From: Pluralibacter gergoviae ATCC 33028 = NBRC 105706
GTDB lineage: Bacteria > Pseudomonadota > Gammaproteobacteria > Enterobacterales > Enterobacteriaceae
NCBI RefSeq assembly: GCF_001598855.1
Contig: NZ_BCZS01000008.1
Coordinates: 124,001 to 188,000 of the forward strand
Length of the DNA stretch: 64,000 nt
Direction of reading: 5' to 3'
A program made the position numbers and the translations under genes. Below the pieces are notes generated by a model. That model did not search any database, had not been told where the DNA came from, and was given only the letters and a program-made list of their open reading frames with translations. Positions 51,090-59,912 of this stretch are shown here, in pieces (within the stretch, counting starts at the first letter, position 1; each line of letters starts with the position of its first letter).

Positions 51090-51910
51090 GTAAGCGCCGG
51101 CTTACCGCTTCTACAGGTAACGATCTGCTCCAGACCGAGGGCGGTCAGCGCCTCCTGAATACTGCGATAGAGCCACGCTTTATGAAGCGGCCCCCGGAGA
51201 TTCAGTAACCGCATCACTTCGGCGTGCAGGCTATACACCCGCTTAGTGCTCATCTGCATCTGACAGGCGATCTCCTTGATGGAATAGCCCGCGATATGCA
51301 GCCGGATGCTGTACCACTGGCGATACGTTATGCCTTCGCTATGGAAAAGCGGATCGTGGGTGTCATTCCGGCCGCTAAACATACCGCGCAGTTTCTTACG
51401 CAGCTCAGACAGCGTCGCGCACGGCGAGGCGATGCTCACGCCCCGCGGCAATAGCCAGAACTGCTGCGGGATCCTGTCAGACACCGCCAACTGCCGGAGC
51501 GCCGGAAATCGCTGGCATAATCTGATAACGGTTGCGGTCAGTTCCTTACTGTAGCCGGGTTTAATATCCAGCCAGATCACCACATCTGGCGTAAAGCGCG
51601 CCTCCTCCAGCAGCTGCTTTTGCAAATCCTCTATGTGACGGTATACCTTGAGCCGCAGCGGCGCATATTCGCCCAGCAGCCAGCGAATGCCGGAGGTAAA
51701 TAAAAAATTGCCGGAAACGACCGCAACGTGCTGCCACGTCTGGGTGATATTTTTTACGGGATCGCTTAATACCCACTCGCCGGTGGCGGACTCTTTGACG
51801 ATGCTGATCGTCGAGTCGGGTAAGCGCTCCCCTGGAAAGTGATCGGGTAATACAAAACCGTGCAGATTGCCTGCAAGGGGCGACATATTCACCTGATTTT
51901 TTATTTTCAT
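51086..51910 (-). CDS. LuxR-type regulator at the end of the fimbrial operon
   Basis: A 274-residue protein. Residues 193-240 are a LuxR/GerE helix-turn-helix ([24 protein letters not shown] spread over the core). Residues 60-178 look like a degenerate receiver domain: DVVIWLD ends at D115, but the usual N-terminal acidic pair is missing, so ordinary phosphorelay control is doubtful. About 55 extra residues precede it. It is the last gene of the operon, 44 bp after the glycosyltransferase gene, like MrpJ at the end of mrp. It probably controls these fimbriae or motility (inference). M9 at 51886 is a possible alternative start. Confidence 0.75.
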   Translation of the reverse strand: MKIKNQVNMSPLAGNLHGFVLPDHFPGERLPDSTISIVKESATGEWVLSDPVKNITQTWQHVAVVSGNFLFTSGIRWLLGEYAPLRLKVYRHIEDLQKQLLEEARFTPDVVIWLDIKPGYSKELTATVIRLCQRFPALRQLAVSDRIPQQFWLLPRGVSIASPCATLSELRKKLRGMFSGRNDTHDPLFHSEGITYRQWYSIRLHIAGYSIKEIACQMQMSTKRVYSLHAEVMRLLNLRGPLHKAWLYRSIQEALTALGLEQIVTCRSGKPALT

Positions 51911-51954
51911 GAACGATCGTTGTCCTTGTCTTATTAAGATGAAATCAAAAAGTT

Positions 51955-53631
51955 TTATTTCTTATTCAATCCAGTAGCATTTCTGCAGAGAAAGCGGCGA
52001 TCCTGCGGCCAGCGCCGCCGGGCCTGAAGACAGGCACCGTTGAGCAGATCGGGTTGAGTTGCCCCAATAATGGCCAGCCGGCTGGCCATTACGTTAGGAT
52101 CGTTATGATGCCGCTGGTAGCTATCCGCCCAGCGGGTAAACCGGGCAAGCAGCTGCGGATCGCGGAGAGTGTTATAGCGAATCAACAGGGCGATGTGCCG
52201 ATCGTAATCCAGTCTGAGCCGCTGGCCGTATGGGTTGATTAATCCCAGTTCGCTATCGGTTGCGTCCGTCGCCAGCGGGGCGAGTCCGCGGCGTTCGATG
52301 GCCGTTAGCCTCTGCTGGGTAACGAGCGCGCTGGCCATAAACAGCAGGATCGGCAGACTTGCCGCTGCAATCACCAGGCGCATCCACCGCGATCCGGTAC
52401 CGGCTGTCTCAGGCATAACCGGCGGCATAATAAGGGCAAGCAGCAGCGTCAGCATCAGGCAGTGTGGCGCCGACTGATACAGGGGATATTCCAGGTTGAT
52501 ATGACTGATGAGCGGCAGCAGCAGGGCGATGCCGGTCCAGCGCCAGCCGCCCGGTTGCCATAATCCGCGCAGGATCCCCGCCGCCATCAGCAGCAGACCG
52601 GCGACGGCCACGATGCCCCCCTCCGCCCAGGCATAAAGCAGTTCGTTATGCGGATGGATCAGCGTAACCACAAACGGACCGCCGCTTATCTGCGCCTGGC
52701 GGGAAAACGCCGCCTCAAAGCTGCCGTAACCCCATCCGGCCCACGGATGACGGGCGATCAACGCCCAGGTGGTTTTAAGAATAAGCCAGCGCTCGTGGGT
52801 GGAGCCGCGCTTATCGATGGCGGAGAACGCGTCGGGCAGATGCGCGCCCCATTGCCACGCGAGGGCCAGCGCAACGCCTCCCAGCATCAGCAATACCGCT
52901 GCCCGTCGCCTGACCTGAATTGATGAACAGAACAGCAGGCCGCAGCCCGCAATAGCCCCAATCCAGGCGGCCCGGCTCTGGATCAGCACCAGCATAAAGG
53001 GGAAGAAAAACAGCGCCCCGGAGGCCAACTTGCCCCGGTTGTTGCTGGCGAGCAGGCACAGCAGGCCCGTGGCAACAAACGAGGCCAGAAGATTGGGCTG
53101 CTGAAAAATCCCCCAGGGACGCGAACCGCTAAAGCCGGGAGAGCCGTCCGCCATGACCATATGCTTAAAGACCAGCACCTGTAAAAAGCCGAACAGCGCC
53201 TGCATCAGCGCGGCCAGCCACAGCATCTGCAAAATCAGCCGGATGCCATCGCGGGTGAGCCCGGTGCGCCTCAGCAGCCATAAAAAGGCGATCATTCCCC
53301 ACAGCCCGGCCACGCGCGGCAGGCCAGCGTATGGGACGCTGCCGGAGGTCGTCCACAGCAGCGGCAGGGACCATAACCCCGCGCCGATGCAGATTAGCCG
53401 AAATGCGCCGTCGGGGGCGCGCCCCTGCGCTACTCCCGGAAGCGTCATGGCGGTCCACATGCCGCACGCGGCCATGACTCCCCAGGTGATGATGTTGACC
53501 GGCAGGGAGAGGCCGTGCCCGCCGCTATTGGGGAGATAGAAGAGCAGGCCGATACAGAGCCAGACGCCCAGCAGCGTGAAGGTACCCCGGAAGGTCAGGG
53601 AGAGAGGTCGACGGGCGGGGAACGACATCAT
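51955..53631 (-). CDS. PglL/PilO-type O-oligosaccharyltransferase in the fimbrial operon
   Basis: A 558-residue membrane protein with about 11-12 hydrophobic segments up to residue 440 and a soluble C-terminal part. RPWGIFQQPNLLAS (171-184) fits the PglL_A signature. LIQSRAAWIG (216-225) lies in the Wzy_C region, HPHNELLYAWAEGG (326-339) is the catalytic periplasmic-loop type, and HINLEYPLYQS (377-387) resembles the H...EYPL motif opening the PglL-specific C-terminal domain. WaaL ligases usually lack the last motif and tail. It should move a lipid-linked glycan onto Ser/Thr of periplasmic proteins. Its ATGATG start overlaps the adhesin stop, so the two are coupled. A WaaL/Wzy role is the alternative. 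Confidence 0.75.
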   Translation of the reverse strand: MMSFPARRPLSLTFRGTFTLLGVWLCIGLLFYLPNSGGHGLSLPVNIITWGVMAACGMWTAMTLPGVAQGRAPDGAFRLICIGAGLWSLPLLWTTSGSVPYAGLPRVAGLWGMIAFLWLLRRTGLTRDGIRLILQMLWLAALMQALFGFLQVLVFKHMVMADGSPGFSGSRPWGIFQQPNLLASFVATGLLCLLASNNRGKLASGALFFFPFMLVLIQSRAAWIGAIAGCGLLFCSSIQVRRRAAVLLMLGGVALALAWQWGAHLPDAFSAIDKRGSTHERWLILKTTWALIARHPWAGWGYGSFEAAFSRQAQISGGPFVVTLIHPHNELLYAWAEGGIVAVAGLLLMAAGILRGLWQPGGWRWTGIALLLPLISHINLEYPLYQSAPHCLMLTLLLALIMPPVMPETAGTGSRWMRLVIAAASLPILLFMASALVTQQRLTAIERRGLAPLATDATDSELGLINPYGQRLRLDYDRHIALLIRYNTLRDPQLLARFTRWADSYQRHHNDPNVMASRLAIIGATQPDLLNGACLQARRRWPQDRRFLCRNATGLNKK

Positions 53632-54614
53632 AGCTCCGTCATCACCATGACCGCATGAGCTGAAAAGCCGCCGGTCTTGATGGCTTTCAGCGCAACGCTG
53701 CCTTCACGAACGGGCTGAAAGATAAGCTTTACCTGAGTGGTGCCGTTCTTAAATGTTGCTGCAATGGTATCTGCCGGCGACATCGCCTTATCCTCGTAGA
53801 AGAGGGCTACCCCCACATTGTCGGTGGTGGTGCTAATGACCTCGCTGCCGTTCAGCGTCACCGGCGTGTAGCGAAACTGGATGCTGACTGACGATCCGGC
53901 ATCGCGGGTGCACGATACGGATAGCGACTTTATGACGTTTTCCTGGTCATTCGCGTCCAGCCCGGTGGATAAAAATTTGCGCTCAAGAATGCCCAGATCA
54001 ATATCCATATCGTCACCATTGTTCAGGACGCAGGAGGCCGGTGTTTCCGGAAGTATCTGCCCGTCGCTGCAGGTGCGGGGGGCGGGCGTAGCCCAGTCCA
54101 CGTCCGGGGCCGTGGCGTCGAAAAAGGTGTAGCAGAGGCTGCTGCCCGCAGGAATAATGCCGCTGGCGCCATTAAAATCAGGATCCTGCTGCGGAATATT
54201 TTCAGCGCTGCTCAGATAAGCGCCGCGGAGGCTATTAACGTGGCCGGAACTGTTTGCTATCGTGCAGCGGATCGCCTGGTTAGCCGGACAAATATAGGTT
54301 CTGAGAAACCACATTCCGCTTTGCGGGACGAAAGAGGTATCGAACTGAACCTCCATCTCAGCAATGGATGCGGTAAAGGTTGTGGCATTTTTTATAAAAT
54401 TGATCCCGGTTTTCTGCGCATTACCCTGCCACCAACAGCTGGTCTGGGTATAAACGCGCCAGCCTATCGCTTGTTCACAGGTGGCCGGCGTCGGCACCCC
54501 CCTGATGCCAGCCGCGAACGTCCGCAAAGGAAAAGAGCAGATAATCAATAGTAAAAGCGTGCAGCACAGATAAATAAGCCGGCGATATTGTTGTACGATT
54601 ACTGGTATAAACAT
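53628..54614 (-). CDS. Two-domain fimbrial tip adhesin
   Basis: A 328-residue secreted protein with a long signal peptide (to about residue 34). The N-terminal domain (about 36-185) has C46, C60, C109, C117, C161 and C182 and little similarity to FimH; its size and cysteine pattern recall MrpH/PapG-like lectins. The C-terminal pilin domain (about 190-328) has the C195-C235 pair and ends in alternating hydrophobic residues (HAVMVMTEL). It lacks an N-terminal donor strand, as expected of a tip subunit. AGGGGA lies before ATG 54614. The receptor is unknown. Confidence 0.82.
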   Translation of the reverse strand: MFIPVIVQQYRRLIYLCCTLLLLIICSFPLRTFAAGIRGVPTPATCEQAIGWRVYTQTSCWWQGNAQKTGINFIKNATTFTASIAEMEVQFDTSFVPQSGMWFLRTYICPANQAIRCTIANSSGHVNSLRGAYLSSAENIPQQDPDFNGASGIIPAGSSLCYTFFDATAPDVDWATPAPRTCSDGQILPETPASCVLNNGDDMDIDLGILERKFLSTGLDANDQENVIKSLSVSCTRDAGSSVSIQFRYTPVTLNGSEVISTTTDNVGVALFYEDKAMSPADTIAATFKNGTTQVKLIFQPVREGSVALKAIKTGGFSAHAVMVMTEL

Positions 54615-54653
54615 GCAGATTCCCCTGAAAATATTCTGTCAGCCTGCTGGTGA

Positions 54654-55157
54654 TTACAGATACTCAACAATCAGCGAGCCCGAGGCGGTAAACGCCTTTG
54701 GTACCAGCGGCGCTTTCGGGTCGGCCACCAGCTGCGCCTGAAGGTGCGGCGGGGCTGCGGGATTAATCTCGATTGCGGTATTGAGCGCTAGCGGTTGCCC
54801 CTCCCGGAGGATCCTGACGCCGAGGCCCGAAGTATCAGACCGCATGGTGAGCGCATCATCTCCGGTGGTCGGGGCATTAATCGTCATGTACACCCGGCTG
54901 TTATCGCCAATACCGCTGCATTTAAGCGCGTAAGAAATATCTCTGATATATTCCCCGTCAGCGATGTTATGAATACCGACCTTGCCAAATTCAATGCGGA
55001 TCTCTTTATTATCATTTACCGTACAGGGCTTATTAAGCCGCAGCAGATGGCCGCTAAACAGCACGGTGAGAGTGTCGCCGTTTCCGGCGGCAACGCTGCC
55101 GGCCGCGGTCGATAAACAGAAAATAGCGGTACACAAGCGGAGCCTGAATCTGAACAC
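54654..55157 (-). CDS. Minor fimbrial subunit (third of three)
   Basis: A 167-residue pilin-type protein with signal peptide (cut near VAA-GN), an N-terminal donor strand (DTLTVLFSGHLL), a cysteine pair (NKPCTV and ALKCSG) and a hydrophobic end GSLIVEYL. AAAGG eight bases before GTG 55157 favours that start; GTG 55166, three codons upstream, is also in frame. It resembles adaptor subunits of the MrpE/PapF kind that sit under the tip adhesin, whose gene follows 39 bp later. Confidence 0.8.
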   Translation of the reverse strand: MFRFRLRLCTAIFCLSTAAGSVAAGNGDTLTVLFSGHLLRLNKPCTVNDNKEIRIEFGKVGIHNIADGEYIRDISYALKCSGIGDNSRVYMTINAPTTGDDALTMRSDTSGLGVRILREGQPLALNTAIEINPAAPPHLQAQLVADPKAPLVPKAFTASGSLIVEYL

Positions 55158-55168
55158 GGAAGCCACCT

Positions 55169-55735
55169 TTAATTAAAAGCCATTGTAAGCGTTGCGCTGG
55201 CCGAGAAGGTCTCTCCGCTGCGGAATTCCGCGCCATCGCCGGTCTGGACCAGCTTCGCGATAATACTCGGCTGGGCATCCATATCCACGTCAAACCAGGT
55301 ATCGATATCCTGCCGGTGCCCGTTTACCAGCAGTTGAATGCCCAGCGAGGGCATGGCTTCGCCGGCGGCATTCTGCACGGCTAACAGCTTTCCTCCTTGC
55401 CAGGTCATCGCCACGCCCGATTGCGGTTTTAATATCATTTGCGTATTTTCATCGATATCATCGCTGCAGTTCATATCGCTACTCAGGGTCTGCTGATAAT
55501 CTCCTTCAAGCGTATTTTGGCCGTCGATGGTTTTAAATTTGACCTCACCAAAGCGGATATCATCGTCGTAACTCTGCACAAAGTTGCAGTTGCCATTGGC
55601 GGTGATAGCGCCACTAATATTTAGGTTCATCTGGTACTGATTACTTTCGCTGGCCAGCGTCTGCAGGTTGATGCCCCCCGCTGCCAGGCCCGCAATCAGC
55701 CCGGCGTAAACCATGCGTATTCGCTTACTTTTCAT
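55169..55735 (-). CDS. Minor fimbrial subunit (second of three)
   Basis: A 188-residue pilin-like protein. GGAG six bases before ATG 55735 supports the start MKSKRIRMVYAG; ATG 55753 is also in frame and overlaps the previous stop as TGATG. The signal peptide ends near TLA-SE. A donor strand (YQMNLNISGAITANG), cysteines in GNCNF and DMNCSD, and a C-terminal beta strand (SATLTMAFN) are present. It is unusually acidic. Likely a shaft or adaptor subunit. Confidence 0.78.
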   Translation of the reverse strand: MKSKRIRMVYAGLIAGLAAGGINLQTLASESNQYQMNLNISGAITANGNCNFVQSYDDDIRFGEVKFKTIDGQNTLEGDYQQTLSSDMNCSDDIDENTQMILKPQSGVAMTWQGGKLLAVQNAAGEAMPSLGIQLLVNGHRQDIDTWFDVDMDAQPSIIAKLVQTGDGAEFRSGETFSASATLTMAFN

Positions 55736-55752
55736 CCGTTTCTCCGTTGCCA

Positions 55753-56364
55753 TCAGGGGTAGCTCACTGCAAATGTGGCCGTTGCCGAGAACTCGCCCGG
55801 TCGCAGCGTCTGGTGCACGATTGCCCGTGAGTCGGCCTGAACAAACGCCTGTAGCTCAATCCGGTTGACGCCCGCCGTAAGGCGGTATGCGGGGGTTGGC
55901 GTATTGACCGGCAGATAGACCCCATTTTTCTGCTCAATCCCGATGGCGATATTGGCTCCCCCTTCTCCGGATGCGGCCAGCATGCCGGGTAACTGCCCGC
56001 TCTCCGTACCGATAAATGTCAGCGTGGCGCTGCTGCCCCGGCTGATATCGCAATCTTTCAGTACGAGGGTAAACGGCACTCCGCGGGTTCGCGTCTCGCT
56101 ATACAGCGCTTTGGTCAGCACTGATTTGAAGTCCACCACCTGTTCTGCGGAATCAGGATCGAGGCGGCAGGGCTGAGACACCAGACTGCCGGCTATCTGC
56201 AGGTTATTTTCCAGCGCCAGCCCGCAGCCGGCGCGGGCGATCAGGAGCGCGGCGATAATGAGTCGTGCGCCAAGCAGGCGCCGGGCATCACTTTTGTTAC
56301 CGCAAGGTGGCGCTGGATTATGCGGATATCGGGGACGTTCCACTGAATATGATCCTGTCTGCAT
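55753..56364 (-). CDS. Minor fimbrial subunit (first of three)
   Basis: A pilin-type subunit, 203 residues from ATG 56364. The first 30 residues are basic and precede the signal-peptide core (LIIAALLIARAGCGLA). A GTG at residue 8 with AGGA nine bases upstream is an alternative start. The mature part has a donor strand (NLQIAGSLV), a cysteine pair (QPCRLD, LKDCDI) and ends SATATFAVSYP like type 1 pilins. It follows the chaperone gene by 11 bp. Confidence 0.8.
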   Translation of the reverse strand: MQTGSYSVERPRYPHNPAPPCGNKSDARRLLGARLIIAALLIARAGCGLALENNLQIAGSLVSQPCRLDPDSAEQVVDFKSVLTKALYSETRTRGVPFTLVLKDCDISRGSSATLTFIGTESGQLPGMLAASGEGGANIAIGIEQKNGVYLPVNTPTPAYRLTAGVNRIELQAFVQADSRAIVHQTLRPGEFSATATFAVSYP

Positions 56365-56375
56365 GGTTCAAATCG

Positions 56376-57125
56376 TCAGCCCGCTTTTACTGCGCTAACG
56401 GCACACTGCTGCCCGGTGCAGCTAAAGATAAGCTTTGGCCGCCCGCCATAGTCGTTAATGTAAGTCAGGACCGGATGGCTTCCGGCCGCCGCCGGCCGCA
56501 GCGTTAGCGGCTGGCTGCTCTGCGGCGCGATCATCACCGGCTTAAAGTCGCTGAACGCCGGGCGATTAATGCCCGCAGCGGCCTCAACAATCGTGACGTA
56601 ATAGCCGGTTGGGTTGTGAAGCTGAAAGCGGTCGCCCTCTTTGCGCAGGGTGAGTTTGCTCTGGGGAATGTCGCGCCCGCCCTCTTTGAAGGCCAGCGCC
56701 GACGGGCGATAGAACAGTTTGATGCGCGTCTGCAGCGCAATTTGCAGCGTATTGGGCCTGCTGCTAACCGGCGGGATCTCCCGCAGATTAAAATAGAACA
56801 GGGACTCCCTGTCCCGGGGGAGTGCGGATGCCGCTCCGGTGTCCTGAATTTTTATCTGACTCTGCTCGCCGGGTTCTACGCGCTGCAGGGGCGGCTGGAT
56901 GGCAAACGGCGTATCGGTTTTCTGGCCCGTACTGTCTTCAAGCCACGCCTGGGCCAGATAGGGCAGCGTTTTGTTCTGATTGCTGATGCTGAAGGTTTCA
57001 GACCGGTTCTTTGCATCGAAGACGGCGCGCGTGCGGTCTAACGCGATGGCGGCCGAAGCCGGATGCGCGTTAGCCAGCAGCGCTGCCGACAGCGCAATGG
57101 CCTGATAAATCGGATATAGCTTCAT
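56376..57125 (-). CDS. Periplasmic pilus assembly chaperone (PapD/FimC family)
   Basis: A 249-residue chaperone. GGAG eight bases before ATG 57125 decides the start; the open frame to 57254 overlaps the usher gene. A signal peptide ends at SAA-IAL (26). The mature protein begins ALDRTRAVFD, with the conserved arginine equivalent to PapD R8, and RIKLFYRP holds the conserved lysine. Together they anchor the subunit C-terminus. The G1 and F1 strands follow. It caps pilins by donor-strand complementation and delivers them to the usher. Confidence 0.92.
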   Translation of the reverse strand: MKLYPIYQAIALSAALLANAHPASAAIALDRTRAVFDAKNRSETFSISNQNKTLPYLAQAWLEDSTGQKTDTPFAIQPPLQRVEPGEQSQIKIQDTGAASALPRDRESLFYFNLREIPPVSSRPNTLQIALQTRIKLFYRPSALAFKEGGRDIPQSKLTLRKEGDRFQLHNPTGYYVTIVEAAAGINRPAFSDFKPVMIAPQSSQPLTLRPAAAGSHPVLTYINDYGGRPKLIFSCTGQQCAVSAVKAG

Positions 57126-57190
57126 TCTCTTGCTCCAGGTATTGTGCGGAAAAACCTTAATAGCCCTGATACGTCGCCCGATGCCGGCCC

Positions 57191-59713
57191 TCACGCTCTG
57201 CAGACCAACCGTAGCGGACTGGGGGGGAGTACCCTGGGTAGCCGGATACGGCATTTTGTTGTTTCATCCCACCGGACGTTCATGGAGGCGTCCGGGACGA
57301 TCCCCGCGAGCCATACGGTCCCGTCATCGCCGACAATGCCGGTCTGGATGCCATCGCGATTGGCGATCGCCGCGCCAAAGGGGGGAACGCCGCCGTCAGC
57401 AAGCCGGATGACGGCCATCGATTTTCGGCCTGACAGTACGCCGAAGCGGCGATAGCCAATGGCGCCTTCGGTGAGCGTGTCCTGTACCACCGAGCGGGTC
57501 GCCTCCATGTTGTCGGGGAGCCTGTTCAGGTCGATATTGATACTGCTGCGGTAGTAGCTGCTGATATCGCTGATGACGGCTTTGCCGAACATATTGGAGC
57601 GGGTTAAGGCCGCGCTACCGCGCACCGGTACGCCGCTCACGCCGCCGGTATCGACCATCATTCGCGAGCCGCCGGGACTGACGGTTCGGTGCAGCGCCGC
57701 GCCCTGCGCGGTCGCGGTGAGTCCGCCGTGCAGCGAAAAGCCGATGGCACTGTAGCGGCCGCCGGTGGCGCTGGCATTCGCGGAAATTTCGGCAATATCG
57801 CCCTCGTGCGTTATCCAGGCGCTGGCGGTGCTTTTCCCCCGGCTGGTGGTACCCGCTGAGAGGCTGTAATCATTATTGCTGTCGGGACGGGCGAAATAAC
57901 GGACGTCATGCTGGCTCTCCCCGGCCCCGAACTGGCCGCTATAGCTGAGGGTGCTGCCGCTTCCCCAGGGGATAGTCAGGCTGAGATAAAGACCGTCATC
58001 ATTTTTCCCTTCATATTGCGATCGGTATCCCGACAGCGTCAGGCTGACATCCTTGATATTGCCAGCGGAGAAATAGTCGGAGAGGGAGACGTTCCACGTA
58101 TCGCTGGCAGGCCGATCCCAGTAGCTTTGATGGCTATAAGTGATGTAGGTCGAGAGGTTGAGCGCGCGAAACTGTTTATTAAAGGAGAGGGTGTAGCGCT
58201 GCTTGCTGCTCCCGGGATCGGCGCTGTGCTGATAGCGTGCGCTGAGAAACTGCGGCACCGTCATATAGCGGCGCTCTGAGAAACGATAGCCCGCGAAGGT
58301 GATCTGGCTGTCGTAGTCGGCAAACCGTTTGGCGTAACTCAGACGCCAGGCGCTGCCCTGGCGGATCTCTCCCTGTGGAAGGGTGGCCCGGGCGTAGGTG
58401 ACGTCTGCAGAGACCGCGCCGAATGCGAGCAGATCGCGCCCGATCCCCAGCGCTTCGCTGGTATAGCCTTCAGCTCCCAGCCCGCCGCCATAGAGCGACC
58501 AGCCGTTGTTGATGCCCCAGGAGAATTCACCGGCCGTAAATAGCGGGCCCCGGCTGCGGCGATCGTAATCTGACGGTTTGCCGGATGAAATCTTATAACG
58601 CACGGTTCCCGGTCGCGTCAGATAGGGAATATTGGCGGTTTCGACCTGAAAAGTGTGCACCGAGCCGTCCTGCTCCTCGACCCTGACATCAAGCGTCCCG
58701 GTGAATGCATCATTAAGATCCTGGATGCGAAAAGGCCCGGCGGCAACGGTGGTTTCATAGAGGACGCGCCCCCGCTGGCTGACGGTAACTTTGGCATTGG
58801 TTTTCGCCACGCCGCTCACCTCAGGGGCGTAGCCGCGCAGGTTTGGCGGCAGCTGGGCATCGTCGGAGGCCAGACTGGCCCCGGTAAAGAGAAAGCTGTC
58901 AAATAGGGTGGAATCAAGATAGTTTTCGCCCAGTACCAGTTTTGCGCTTAACGAGGTGATCGCGCGGAAAAGGTAGTAGCGGCTCCACCGCCAGTTCTGA
59001 CGCGCGCGGCCTGCGCGGTGCTGATACTGCGCCTGCCAGTCGGCCCGCAATCGCCACGGACCGGCATTAACGCCAACGGTGCCATTTCCACTGGCGGACT
59101 GGGTAGCATTATCCGAGGCGCTGCGCATGGACAGGGCGTTGATATCATAATCCGCCAGTATGCCGGGGACGCCATCATCCCAGCGGGACGGAGGATCCCA
59201 GTTATCTGAGGTATATTCGAGCCACTTGCGGGGCACGCTAATGTAAAGCGTTCCGCTGCCCAGATCGGCGCGAGTCTGCATACCCGGCAGGCTTTTTATG
59301 TCCAGACACGCCCCTTTATGCCACCACCTGAGCTGGCCCATCGCGCGTGCGGTCAGGCCGATGGCAGACACCAGATCCTGCGTCAGGCAGGGGGAAGAGC
59401 CCTGAGGAGCGTCGTCTGGCGGCATAAACGTTATCGAACGTTCCGGCAGCTCCGCCTGGTTTATTCTGACGGTGAGCTGATACAGGCCCGGCATCAGGTA
59501 GCCGGCCCGGGAAAATTGCCCAAGATTGATATGGCTGCGGTCTTTCACATCCAGAATGTCAGCATTGAATTGAACGTAGCCGCCGCGCCCGGCCCCGTTA
59601 GCCTGTCCGGCGATAAGTATAAGCAGGGTTGCGGCAACCGGCGGCGCGAGAACGGCGCGCCGGCGACGATGATTCTCTCTCTGACGTTGACGTAAACAGA
59701 ACATATTCGACAT
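57191..59713 (-). CDS. Outer-membrane fimbrial usher (PapC family)
   Basis: A protein of about 840 residues, usual for PapC-like ushers. A signal peptide with an unusually long basic n-region is cut near residue 41. The N-terminal chaperone-binding domain starts YVQFNADILD. A 24-strand barrel with plug domain and two C-terminal domains (GIVGDDGTVWLAGI near the end) follow. GTG 59716 and ATG 59713 are both possible starts. It catalyses subunit assembly and secretion. The order usher then chaperone is that of pi-type (pap/mrp) operons. Confidence 0.93.
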   Translation of the reverse strand: MSNMFCLRQRQRENHRRRRAVLAPPVAATLLILIAGQANGAGRGGYVQFNADILDVKDRSHINLGQFSRAGYLMPGLYQLTVRINQAELPERSITFMPPDDAPQGSSPCLTQDLVSAIGLTARAMGQLRWWHKGACLDIKSLPGMQTRADLGSGTLYISVPRKWLEYTSDNWDPPSRWDDGVPGILADYDINALSMRSASDNATQSASGNGTVGVNAGPWRLRADWQAQYQHRAGRARQNWRWSRYYLFRAITSLSAKLVLGENYLDSTLFDSFLFTGASLASDDAQLPPNLRGYAPEVSGVAKTNAKVTVSQRGRVLYETTVAAGPFRIQDLNDAFTGTLDVRVEEQDGSVHTFQVETANIPYLTRPGTVRYKISSGKPSDYDRRSRGPLFTAGEFSWGINNGWSLYGGGLGAEGYTSEALGIGRDLLAFGAVSADVTYARATLPQGEIRQGSAWRLSYAKRFADYDSQITFAGYRFSERRYMTVPQFLSARYQHSADPGSSKQRYTLSFNKQFRALNLSTYITYSHQSYWDRPASDTWNVSLSDYFSAGNIKDVSLTLSGYRSQYEGKNDDGLYLSLTIPWGSGSTLSYSGQFGAGESQHDVRYFARPDSNNDYSLSAGTTSRGKSTASAWITHEGDIAEISANASATGGRYSAIGFSLHGGLTATAQGAALHRTVSPGGSRMMVDTGGVSGVPVRGSAALTRSNMFGKAVISDISSYYRSSINIDLNRLPDNMEATRSVVQDTLTEGAIGYRRFGVLSGRKSMAVIRLADGGVPPFGAAIANRDGIQTGIVGDDGTVWLAGIVPDASMNVRWDETTKCRIRLPRVLPPSPLRLVCRA

Positions 59714-59778
59714 CACGACGAAACAACCTTTTCCAGGCGAAAAACAGCATCAATGTGCTCAAAATAAATAACCCGCTG

Positions 59779-59809
59779 GCCTGCTTTTTTCAGAAGTAGC
59801 GCAGCAGGC
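59779..59809 (-). terminator. Possible attenuator between major pilin and usher genes
   Basis: GCCTGCT / AGCAGGC, 7-bp inverted arms with an A/T-rich loop, lie between the major pilin stop and the usher start. On the minus strand T-rich sequence follows (GGGTTATTTATTTT). A partial stop here would favour major pilin over assembly proteins, as in other fimbrial operons. The stem is short. Confidence 0.4.
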
Positions 59810-59912
59810 GCTTTTTCAGTGTGGAAGCATCCGTGCCTCCTGGGACGGGGCGTTGTGCGATGGTTAACGGGATCGGCCGACGCGCTTTCCTTATTGCGCC
59901 CGGCTGAGCTTA

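Noticed and set aside
51955-53631. Reading the fimbrial membrane enzyme as the O-antigen ligase WaaL
   Set aside because: It is not near LPS core genes, is longer than WaaL, has the EYPL motif and a soluble C-terminal tail of PglL enzymes, and is coupled to an adhesin gene. WaaL remains a weaker alternative.
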